The notes under the pieces were generated by a model that had not been told where the DNA came from, ran no database searches, and saw only the letters and a program-made list of their open reading frames with translations. A program made the translations under genes and the position numbers. Shown piece by piece: positions 24,388 through 34,611 of a stretch of 64,000 bases of DNA (position 1 is its first letter; each line of letters begins with the position of its first letter). This DNA is from Pyxicephalus adspersus (taxonomy: Eukaryota > Chordata > Amphibia > Anura > Pyxicephalidae), in NCBI RefSeq assembly GCF_032062135.1, contig NC_092862.1, positions 60,322,095-60,386,094 of the forward strand, given 5' to 3'.

Positions 24388-24991
24388 TACTACTACGACC
24401 AGGATAAGATAGGAAATCAGCTTTTTTTGAACTGTTCAGTACATAGAAATAAATGAGCATCACAACTGGTAATCAACAGGAGGAATCCATTAGCAACAGA
24501 AATCAGCAAGATACCTAAACTACTATGTCTGGCATTACCACTCATAATACAGTCAAAGTTATTTACATCACATACTTTCCCTACGCAGAGTGTTTTGCTG
24601 TATAACAAATAAACCTCCCAACCATGGCTGGCATATAGTACATCTCTTTTCATATTTACCTTAATTAAAGGAGATACGTAAAGACCTGTTATCATTACAT
24701 GACCTGTTAGCATTACATGACATAGCCCAAAGGTATGAAGATGATGATGTATTACACTGGAAAACTGACCCAAACACAAATTCAGCAGAAATATTAAACC
24801 TCCTCTATGTAATATGTGAATTACTGCATGCTAATATCCAGAGCAAATACAGAATAACAAATAAGTGCAAGGCAAACATATATAAAAGGATGAAAAGAGA
24901 AGTCAGGGGAGCAAGAAGTTAAGTTAGTTGGTAATAGGTTATTAGAAATTGTTTTGGCTTTACAGAAAATCTGATGAGCTGAGTTGTCGAT

Positions 24992-25088
24992 CCAACACCA
25001 ATCTAACCTTGCTCTAAATTGATTTATGTAAGCCACAACAGCCTGTAAGCTGTTTGGGGGTCCTTAAAGAAGGGTAGATTGGTGTTGG
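24992..25088. repeat. Hairpin of about 97 bp
   Basis: The arm 'ccaacaccaatctaacctt' (24,992-25,010) is complementary with one mismatch to 'aagggtagattggtgttgg' (25,070-25,088). The 59-base loop includes 'aagccacaacagcctgtaag'. It could be a very small MITE or a chance or structural hairpin. Confidence 0.7.
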
Positions 25089-25099
25089 TGTGAAATGAT

Positions 25100-27680
25100 T
25101 GGGGACCCATCTTTAGTATGGAATCCACTATTTATGGTGGTTATTTGTACCAATGTGAATTTAATGTATCTAGATGTGTGTTTGATTAGTTTGAGATTGT
25201 CCTTGAGATGGAGTGTTAGTGCCTTCAAAGACCTAAAACAAAAACTGTTTTAATGTTTTGTAAAACAAATGGATTTTGTAGACTCATAATTATAGGCCAC
25301 TATGTTTATTACACCTCATTCAAGTGTGTTCTGGATAAAGGGATGAATGTTCTGGATGGCCTAGCAGTGGATCATTAGGTTGACTTGATACATCTGACTT
25401 ACCCTAGTTAAGAGATTGCTTTTAACACAGTTTCACTATTGTATATCTACTGAAATCATGTTTATTTAGGAATTATGTTCCTAATCAGTAGCAGAATTTC
25501 TTTCACTAGGAACACATTTTCTCTGTAAATATTTCCGGATAGTGTATCTTCAGACCTTGACTCTATCCATATGTGCAATTTGAATTCTTTTGAATTTGTG
25601 TCTCTAATCATTAAATTGAAATACCACATATATAAACTCATATGTAACTAAGTTGTGTTTTATCATTTTGTATTTTAGGTAGGGCATAGATTACATTCTA
25701 TATAATGTAAAGGCCTAAAAATATTGCAAGGCAAACAAATTCTTTCATATCACAACCTAGTTGGCGATCCATGGAAAGGGCAAAACAAGCAATAAATTGC
25801 ATGTTAGTGTTGTTTTTTCATTTCCCTAAAGAATTAAATAACTAATGCCTCCCATGACTTTCTGAGTAATAGCTTGGATTTGACATCTATCAAAAAACAT
25901 TCATGTTTGTCTTTTCACACAAGGTTGCATTAAGGCATAAAAGGGACAGTGATGTTTATTACTGGTGATGGACTGAATTGGCAAATTGGAAAACAATTAT
26001 TTACTCTTCAAGATAATACTTTTTGAAAAGATAATTTATTTTAAGTATAATGTCAAAACAGAAGGTTTGATCCCATTTTATGAATAGTGGTTAAAGCAAA
26101 ATGAAATAATATTTTAATATTTTGCAGCTTACCAGGTCTTAGTGGCGTCTGCATTCATTTTCTCTACTGAGGTTAAGAACTTTTTTTAGCAAGTACAGAT
26201 AATTCCCGATATGCTTGAAGTGTTGTGCCCTTGTCACTTCCTATGATACTAAGAGCAAAAAAAAAAGTTATCTTACTTCTACAAACTACGAATCTCCCTC
26301 TCCGCAGGTAATGGACATGTACGTCAACTATGGTTCCCTCCATGGTACGATGGGGGAGTGTAGTTAAAGACTTGACTTGAAATCACAGGATCCTATGGCA
26401 AAATTTTGACGGTGGCCGTTTCTACAAATTGAAAGACAAAAAAATCTATTGAACAATTTAATTACCACAATCATGGTGCAAAAGCTTAGCAAGAACAGCA
26501 TGGAAAAAACCCAGTAATGTGTTATCACATGTGTTATGTAAATGCATGGTTTATGGGGTACCAATCACAATGTCAAAGGCCAGGACTAGTCCAGGACAGC
26601 CTGAGCTCAAAGGAAACCAGTTGAATGATGCTGGTAATCAACTGAAGATATTTAGTGGCAGGAAAAAAGTACTGAAGGGAAAATTTCTGGGTGGAGACAG
26701 AAGATTGCAGCACAGGTTAGTTATGGTATTTAATCTTTTATTGGATATTTTGTTTTTATTTTGATATTTCTAGCTAGAGTTGTTCAACCTAATAAACAAT
26801 TTAACCTGTCTAAAAATAATATTTCTGCTTAAAAGATTAATTTTAATTATTTAAACATTAAAGTAGTATAGCTGGTAAAATTATACAGGACATTGGACTT
26901 ATATGCGGTTTGTTCTGAAGAGTAAATGCTTTTAGGTAAACCAGGATCCTGACTACCACAACACTTCTTAGGCTAATTCTATCAATTTAGAGCACATATG
27001 AATCACGGTATATAAATAAATTACGCAGGATCGTTGTAAATTGGACTTGTCTCTATTAATACTTTTTTTCACTCTGATATATTTGCTGTGTGGGAAGACA
27101 AAAAGATTAAAGCGTTTCCCGCCTATGTGCTTTGTGTTGGATTGATAAAAGGCTGTAAGTGATTTGCCAGTCAGCAGCTCATACTAGAGAGACCTTCTTG
27201 TCTGTGTGTTATCTTCTATTCTCTTTAATGTTCTGCTACAGCTGAGATTTATGTTATAAGAACATTGAAGAGCTGTCCCTTCACTCTGGCAGTCTTACAT
27301 TTAACAGCACACTCTAAAGTATGACAGTGCCCACACAAATGTGAGTACAAGAAAAGCTGTCAGGCTATATTATTCTTGCTGTTTTTTCTTTTAATCCCAA
27401 ATACATTTTGGAACTCATTAACTTCAAGCTTGTTTTTACGAATAAAACAGAAATGCATATTGACTATGCAAATTTGATTTTTGTTGTAATAGGTACCTTT
27501 TAAGAGCTCACTGACTGGTTATATAGGCCTGGGCTGGCATGTCAAGTTGTTGGCCAGCATGATTTAAGATCTTGATGTTATAATAAATAACACCATTGCT
27601 TCATCACAAATAATCCCTATTATTCAGCATCCTTTAACAAGTGAGTACCTTAAATTTCTAATTGCCTTACATTTGGTTGC
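25100..27680. other. Intergenic DNA, nothing recognised
   Basis: AT-rich sequence without a supported gene. An 81-codon open frame at 26,519-26,764 contains a potential splice donor ('cag|gttagt' near 26,715) but has no recognisable homology and no matching acceptor evidence, so it is not called. Confidence 0.35.
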
Positions 27681-27683
27681 ACA

Positions 27684-27826
27684 ACATCACAGAGTCACAA
27701 AGTGTGCAGATGCAGAAGACCTTCCTCTGCCAGGCATTTGTGGTTGCACTTCACATGACGTCCCAGAGCCACAAAACAAGTAGATGCTTGAAGACCTTCC
27801 TCCGCCAGGAGCTGTGATTGCAGGTC
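27684..27826. repeat. Diverged tandem duplication, about 72 bp x 2
   Basis: Two adjacent segments share 'agagtcacaaag' or 'agagccacaaaa', 'agatgc', 'gaagaccttcctctgccagg' or 'gaagaccttcctccgccagg', and a final 'tgtggttgca' or 'tgtgattgca'. This is an old local duplication with no coding frame common to both copies. Confidence 0.7.
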
Positions 27827-28013
27827 TAAACTAAAAGCAAAAAGTTGTCATTGGTTGTAGATCTTACTTTGACTAAAAAAGACTAAAATTAGATTAGCAT
27901 GTTAAAGTTTAAGTGAGATTTTAGTAACTGTGCGTAATGCCATTTCCAAAATATCACAGACTTTAGATCTTATTTTAAAGATGAACTCCAGAAAGATATA
28001 AACAACACATTGA

Positions 28014-28140
28014 CCCTGATTTTTTAAAGTTCTCCAAGGCTGGAGAGAATACATTTTTATCAGTGAAGCTGGGTAATCCAGCAAACCTGTAATGGATTTC
28101 CTAAAAGTCAAGCTTTTTGTTAGCAAATGTTTTTAATTCG
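28014..28140. repeat. Probable dispersed repeat fragment
   Basis: The block 'ttctccaaggctggagag', 'gtgaagctgggtaatccagc' and 'aaacctgtaatggatttcc' resembles a short interspersed sequence I associate with ranoid frog genomes. This rests on recollection, and no second copy lies in the window. Confidence 0.35.
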
Positions 28141-28433
28141 TGACCAGATCCATTCCATCAGGGCCATTAAGTCAACTGTTTATTCATAAAACACATAAAT
28201 AACTTGTTTGTTTAAATGTAAGCAGTGCCTGAATTTGTCCTGGTATTAGCACCTTCAGCCCCTGTACAGCAGAGCTGAAAGCAAGGGAGGCAACGCAAAG
28301 ATGTGATTATGTGCGAACAAGGATCTTAGAAGAAGCCAGAGTGAAAGACAGATTAGCTCCTCGCTCTGCTGCTTCTTTTTTCTTCTGTCCAGTCACAGTG
28401 GAAAAGGACCCACTAGTGTTACCCACTGTTTAA

Positions 28434-29009
28434 CCTCCTTAGCGGTTCATTTCTTTACGGTTTTATATGTCTAAAAGTGGTACATTGTTTTTCCTGAAAA
28501 TTTATTTTACAGTATAATATAATAGCATGAGTATAATAAAGTTTGAAACACAAAATCATTTAAAAACAATAAATTGAATAAATTAAAAAATCTGTATAAT
28601 AAAAAAAAATACCCATTATACTCATACTAATATATATACTGTAAAATAAATGTTCTTGAAAACAATGTACTGCTTTTACATATAAAAATCCAATGTATTG
28701 CATTCAATACAGTTATTTTGTATTGAATGCAATACAAATGGATTTTGAATTTCCTGCCCCGCCCGGCTGGGACATACACACGCAGTGACGTCACCGGGAA
28801 CTCCCCCGGTGACTCATTGGATGCAGAAGCAGGAAGAAGAAAGAAGACGGAGATTGTGGCGCTGGACGGCGTGGGACCCTGGCCGATCAGGTAAGCGCTC
28901 TATTTACTAACCTTTCTATAGGTGTTCCAATCCCGAGTGTGACTTGGGGTTACCACTTTTAGCAACTTTTTTCTACCCCGAGTCACAGTCGGGGCTACCG
29001 CTAGGGAGA
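28434..29009 (+). mobile_element. TTAA-flanked MITE with promoter-like core
   Basis: Element of 576 bp with inverted ends 'cctccttagcggt' and 'accgctagggaga', flanked on both sides by TTAA (28,430-28,433 and 29,010-29,013). That target preference is typical of piggyBac and Kolobok elements. The left half holds nested inverted repeats: 'tacattgtttttcctgaaaa' against 'cttgaaaacaatgta', and the hairpin 'tgtattgcattcaataca' against 'tgtattgaatgcaataca'. The right half is CpG-rich, with a GC box (about 28,756), a perfect CRE (TGACGTCA, 28,786-28,793), an AP-1 motif (TGACTCA, 28,810-28,816), GAAGAAG-rich sequence and a splice-donor-like CAG|GTAAGC at 28,888-28,896. No transposase is encoded. A decayed sibling lies at 40.5 kb. 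Confidence 0.8.
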
Positions 29010-29063
29010 TTAATTATTGTCGGATTTCTATCTCCATACAGTACCGTGGATATGAAAAAAGTA

Positions 29064-30129
29064 CAGACCCCTGTTAAAATGCCAGGTTTTTGGGATGTAA
29101 GAAAATAAGATAAATCATTTAAAAAATGTTCACACCTTTAAAGGTTGAAAGGTGAAATTCGTCTTCATTTTTAGCTTTCTAGCAGACACTTAATAGTTTT
29201 GGGCAAAAGTGGCTGACATCTGGAACTGTTCATAATTCCCTTCACCAAAAGCCCCAGTTCCAGCTGAATAAATGTACAACCCCAACCCCAAAGCATGATG
29301 CTGCCACTACCATGCTTCACTGTGGGGATGGTGTTCTTTTGGTGATGCAAAATGTTCTTTTTGCGTCAAATGTATCATTTGGCCAAAAAGTAGCCAAAAA
29401 GTTCAACCTTGGTTTCATCAAACCATAAAACATTTCCCACATGCTTTTGGGAGACTTGGTGTATTTTTTTGCAAATTTTAGCCAGGCCTGGATGTTTTTC
29501 TTTTGACCCTACCCCATAGTCAATACATATGGACAATTTGGAAAATTGTTGTCACATTGTTGTAGTATACAACCAGTACTTGCCAGAAATTCCTGGACCT
29601 CCTTCAGTGTTGCTGTAGATCTCTTGAAAGCCTCCCTGACTCACTTTTATCTTGTATTCACCAATTTTAAAACATCTAGTTCTTTGCAATGTCACTGTAG
29701 TCCCATATTTTCTCCACTTTTTGATGACTGTCTTCACTATGTTCCATGGTATATTCAATGCTGTGGAATTATTTTTGTACCCTTGTCCTGAATAATACCT
29801 TTTACCAATGGCATCCATGTGATGCTGTAAACTCTCTGCGAACCATGTGTTTTGCTGCAGCAGGCAACTGAGTAAATGTCAGGAAAACCCTACTAGGACA
29901 GTTGAAATTTATTTGGAGTTAATCAGATTCTCTTTGTTTGATGAAGGGTCTGAATGCTGTAATTAAATCAAAAGGTGCTTTAAAAAAGTATTAGTATAAG
30001 TGTGCACACTTATACAACTATCATGCTTTTTTAATTTTTTACATGTTTCTCCTTTCTCATTTTGAAATGATTCACAGTGGTTTTATTTTTTTTTACATCA
30101 CAAGAACCTGGCATTTTAACAGGTGTAAG
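29064..30129 (-). mobile_element. Internally deleted Tc1-like transposon
   Basis: The ends are inverted: 'cctgttaaaatgccaggttt' near 29,071 and 'aacctggcattttaacagg' near 30,105-30,123, with TA dinucleotides just outside (29,062-29,063 and 30,130-30,131). On the minus strand an 88-codon frame (29,818-29,552) encodes the HTH region of a Tc1 transposase ('IVKTVIKKWRKYGTTV' is diagnostic). Further on, frame-shifted remnants include 'MFYGLMKPRLNFL', corresponding to the DETK block with the first Asp lost, and a G-rich block. The region with the second Asp and final Glu is absent. It cannot make a functional transposase. Ends are reasonably preserved, so it may have been mobilised in trans. Confidence 0.8.
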
Positions 30130-30131
30130 TA

Positions 30132-31412
30132 CAATTCTTGTATCCACTATATGTATAATTAGCGTATAAACTGGTGATCAGGCTAGCAAGAACTAACAAG
30201 TACATTTCTTCCTTCTGGAGGAAGAAGTGTGGGTTTTTCAATGACTGGAATTCTATCACATTATCAGACAGTCTAGGAAATCATTAAAAAGTGATAAACT
30301 ACTTTGACATAGTAGAAATGCCAGATTAATTTTCAGCTCTTTTGTAAACTGGTATTTTCCATGTCAGCTCCATTGTAAGTTGTGTAAAAGAGTTGAACAT
30401 TTTGCACTTTAGAAAATGTACTCTGTTCAATTCGTGTTTGAAATTGATACTTTCTGTGAGGAAAAAAGGCAATTTCCATCATTTTTTGCCAGTGGAGCCT
30501 TTAGATTTAGATATGACTTTAGAAAAGATAGGTTATGAACAAGTAAATGCCTCTAATCTGAGAAAAATGGCTTGTAGTCTTGAGACCATTGTTAAACTTA
30601 GATGTGACTGAATGTGTGCTTTGTGATAATAGTAATCATAGTTACCACATATTCATTTCTGTATCAAGATACTTATTTGCTGGAAATGTCACTTTATTTC
30701 TGAATCATTATTTGGCTATGGTGCCACTCATTCTCACTAAGTAAATGGCTAAATAATTTGAAAAAATGTATGTGAAATCAGATGAGCAGACATCAATATA
30801 AATGTAAAAATCTATCTATGCAACTGGATGGCTGTATTATCAGTTGCAGTTCAGATATCAACTGTAATACAGGAATTAGCAGTCTGAAGAGTTTACCTGG
30901 ATAGACATATGCATTGTGCTCTTAGACTTATTCAGTAGGAATTTAAGATCAACATACTTTTGAGATCTCATATACTTTGGACCTCATTCTGACTTGTTTT
31001 TAACTTCCCTCCAAACTGCATTCAGCTGCTCTTGCACTCTCTTTGGCAAAAAAATTGGTTATTTATACTGCCTGCTTTATTCAAGGACATATAGGATCTG
31101 GTATTCCATGGTAAAGCAATTACTAACACTTTGCAAACAAAAAATCATGCTAATTCAAAAATGACGACAAACAGGATGCATCTCACTGTGTCCTCCACAG
31201 CGGGATGTTTCTTCTTTGTTCTCACGTCTTCATAGAACAAACAGCACTGGATGTACATTGCTTGTTCACTACTAGAGTCATTAATGATTGTTTCACCATC
31301 AATTATTTCTAGCGGAAGTGATCTAGCATCTGTATTTACTTTTTTTTTTCTAGATTTTTGCTAGTACAACCGTGTTCAACACATTCAAAAATTGTCTTAT
31401 CTTTTTAGCGAT
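30132..31412. other. Intergenic DNA, nothing recognised
   Basis: AT-rich DNA with no supported gene. A 72-codon frame at 30,393-30,611 has no homology I recognise. Confidence 0.35.
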
Positions 31413-31414
31413 GT

Positions 31415-31928
31415 ATACCGTATTTTGTGCCGTATAAGACGCACTTTTTCTTCCCCAAAACTGGGGGGGAAAAGTTGGTGCGTCCTATACGACAAATGTG
31501 TTATAAAATAATTAAAATAAGATACTCACCCGATACCCGATCCTGCGTGTGTCTCTTCTCCTCGGTGGCTGCAGCGTGTGTCTTCTCTCCTCTCTGGCAG
31601 CAGCGTGTGTCTCCTCCTGGCTGCAGTGCAGAGCGAAAGAAGCCGGCACAGCGCCCCCTGCTGTTCCCTGTCCTAACTGCCGTACAGTGGAAAAAAAGCA
31701 CAGAGTGATCAGAAGGGGAATTTGAATGACACAGAGTGATCAGAAGGGGAATTTGAATGACACAGAGTGATCAGAAAGGGAATTTGAAAGGCACATGAGT
31801 GATCAGAAGGGGAATACTGGTAAGAATGGCACATGAGTGATCAGAAGGGGAAAAATCTTTCAGAATCTTTTTTTTCTAGATTTTCCTCCTTTAAAATTGG
31901 GTGCGTCTTATATTCCGGAGCGTCTTTA
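31415..31928. mobile_element. MITE-like element with 'ataagacgcac' ends
   Basis: Left end 'ccgtattttgtgccgtataa' followed by 'gacgcac'. The right end carries 'gtgcgtcttatattccggag', so the 'ataagacgcac' block is inverted at the two ends. A third copy of the block is folded back at 31,479-31,489 ('gtgcgtcctatac'). The middle is GC-rich with CTCC repeats and a 31-bp tandem array (separate entry). The end motif resembles a widespread vertebrate MITE type, but the superfamily is not assigned. Confidence 0.65.
31698..31850. repeat. 31-bp tandem repeat, about 5 copies
   Basis: The unit begins 'cacagagtgatcagaagggg' followed by 'aatttgaatga'. The first three units are nearly identical; the last two have 'cacatgagtgatcag' and a diverged spacer ('aatactggtaagaatgg'). 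It lies wholly inside the 31.4 kb MITE-like element. Confidence 0.9.
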
Positions 31929-32399
31929 TTTGACTCCCATACCCACTTACTTTAAAACACATATTTACTTTTCTTATGCTCCCCTGCTTGAAGAAAATAG
32001 TACCCAGCACTTTCTGTACAACTTGCTCCCTGTTAAAGTGCTGGCAAATCAACAAGCACAAGTGCTGTCAAGTAGGCTATGCAAAGGCTAAAACTTAATT
32101 AAAAACGTAATAGTATAATTTTTCCTGCCCCCAGTGTTTGAAAAAGCAGGGGAGAAAAAGAAAGGATAAACATGCAGCACTGGAGATACCAGGGTGGCGA
32201 GGGTACACATTAAATATCTTTGTAGAAGAGGGACAACTAAATATAAACCTAATCATAAAGGTTGCAATGGTATTGTAAAATATTTGTACAGTCTCCTTTA
32301 CATTTAGAAAATGTATGTAATATGAGGACCTATTTAAACTTTCCTATAAATGTGTAACAGATCAGGCAGGTTTTTCCACTTGTGGCAGATCTAAATGTG

Positions 32400-32687
32400 A
32401 TTGTACAGGCTAGCACTCTTACAGCTCTAGGATGCAAGGTTTGAATCTTGTCCAGGACATGTCTCCATGAAGTTTGAATGTTCTCCAACGGCATGGGTTT
32501 TCTCAGGGCACTCCAGTGTCCTCCCAGATACATACTGGTGGGTTATTGGCATCTTCCTAGACATAGGCTATAGTAGTGGTATCAATAGCAATGAGCTCCC
32601 CTGAGGGACAGTTAGTGATATCGCTAAATACTCTGTAATGAGCTACATAATATGTTGGTGCTTTATAAATACATGATAATATTATTA
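32400..32687 (+). repeat. SINE-like repeat, copy 4
   Basis: Keeps the family order: 'gctagcactcttacagct', B-box-like 'ggtttgaatctt', 'gtccaggacat', 'ccatgaagtttgaatgttct', 'gagctcccctgagggacagt', 'taatatgttggtgctttata' and a terminal ATT/AAT run. It is the most diverged plus-strand copy. Confidence 0.65.
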
Positions 32688-32699
32688 CATTTGTAATAA

Positions 32700-34366
32700 G
32701 TGAGGAGGGCTTTGGGTGATTAATAAAGCCCAATAAAAATGTGATTACACTTTAACAATCAGTCAAAAGTAAACTAGAAGTCACAGCATTGTACACAGTA
32801 GCAACACTTTTTGAATCAGAGATATTCTAGAGGTCAGTCAGAAAGAGTGCAATACTGAGTAAATTCATTCCATCATCAAGATATTCTTCTGAGACTCAGT
32901 CATCACATGTTCACGTTATATACCTGAAACGTACATTACAGTCACACAGTCTCTCATGTAAATGGCAGCACAAACAATAGATTTCTGATAAAAAGAGCTT
33001 ATCAAAGAGATGTCTCAACGTTTGAGAGACAACTTAATATTTATGATGCATAAACCTGGACACAAATGAGTTTTTTATATTAGTATTTGTCATGTAGGCG
33101 TGATTTAAATTTACTTTGATAACATATTCTCAAGCATAATGAATTGCTGGAGGTTTTCATGCTCTCATATCTCATACATTGAATGCTGGTTAGAAATTTA
33201 AATAGTCTTCCCCGGTGGCATTTTATTTAGGATTGTCAGAAATGTGAAAAGCTTGGTATGACATGATTTGTTTATGACGAGAGATTGGATTAGGGGCTAA
33301 GGGCAAAATATGTATTGGTAATTGTGAAAGACAACTCTGTTTAACTGTTTCCCTAACTGCACCAATAGTTGTAACGGTGGAACTCTGCCAGGTGTCCAGA
33401 TAACCAGGTTAGGAAAATTATGTGGGCCATTTCCTACTCTCCTCCTTGACTATAGGCTTGTGATGATCACTTTTTTGGCTCTAAGCTTGAGTTTGTTGTC
33501 TTTTACCCAAATATTATACCTGATCACCATTTTTTATTTGGAAAGTTTAAGCGAATGCTTAACAGATTTGGAAAATCAGTCTACAAATAAAGCTATCATA
33601 TAGTCTAACTAATATAAGAGAAGCCTTCATAGGGTTTGAATATTATTAAAACCTAATATATGGAGGAAACTGGAAAATGCACTAAAGCCTGTACAAAGTT
33701 ATACAATTTAGTTTCATAGTTGAAACTAGATCTGACAATGTCACAAAGCACGGGCACTGCTTAGGATTGTGAAAGACCTTTGGCAAACCTGGGCAAAATG
33801 AGGAGAGAAAATCAAAGTCATACTTACTATGTCAGGATAAACACTAGGCATAGCTTAAAAGAAGCAAGGTAATATAGAATCTAAGCATGCTTGCATGCAT
33901 CCACAAAATGTGCCTTGCTGTGCCACCAGAGGACGTCTCACATACACACAAAGGGCCTGCTTTAATAAAGGAATTAGGGCTTAATCATGTGCAGGGGTGA
34001 GTTTTCACTTTGCAAGGGATAATTCACTTTGCTTAGTTAATGCAGTGCAAATTCACTTTGAACGGAATACCCTTAAATGAAATATCCCTTGCATTTTTAG
34101 TCTGGACTATATAAAGTTCAACATGTATTACATGTGAAGTGGTTGGAAGTATGTAACATACAGCACAAAGTATGTAATATAAGTCCATAGAATTTAATGG
34201 TGTCCTTAGAATTTTTATTTGGTTTTTTACACTATAGGAAAATATAACCATATAGAGTTGGGGAAGATAGACAATCTACAGACACAACCAAAATGGAAAG
34301 GGGATACACAAGGGAAACACAGACAGGTTCACATTTCAAAATACAGTAAAGTCCTATTATTTCTTA
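32700..34366. other. Intergenic DNA, nothing recognised
   Basis: AT-rich. The block 33,950-34,080 contains several 'ttcactttg' repeats ('gttttcactttgcaaggg', 'aattcactttgcttag', 'aattcactttgaac') and may be a small interspersed repeat. No gene is supported. Confidence 0.35.
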
Positions 34367-34368
34367 TA

Positions 34369-34609
34369 CAGGTTGACATTCAATACTCCGGCCATCGATA
34401 ATCTGGTTCCTTCGGACTTCCGGCATTGATTTTGGAGCGCATTTTCAAATTTACACTGTTTTCTGGATTCAGCATCCATTTAAAGACTGTACAGGTAGCC
34501 AGTTTCTGTTAGATATATACAGCATTTATAACCAAAAAAAAATCCCTAATTTTTGAAAATCCAGCACTCCTCAGGCCCGGAGGTTGCTGAATATTTGAAT
34601 GTCAACCTG
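34369..34609. mobile_element. pogo/Tigger-like MITE, 241 bp
   Basis: Inverted ends 'caggttgacattcaa' (from 34,369) and 'ttgaatgtcaacctg' (ending 34,609), each flanked by TA (34,367-34,368 and 34,610-34,611), the target site of the Tc1/mariner/pogo superfamily. The CAGGTTGAC start is similar to Tigger-class ends. Subterminal 'ctccggcc' and 'ggcccggag' also pair. There is no coding capacity. Confidence 0.8.
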
Positions 34610-34611
34610 TA

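Noticed and set aside
26519..26764. 81-codon frame with a donor-like site, considered as an exon
   Set aside because: No similarity to any family, no convincing acceptor and no partner exon nearby.
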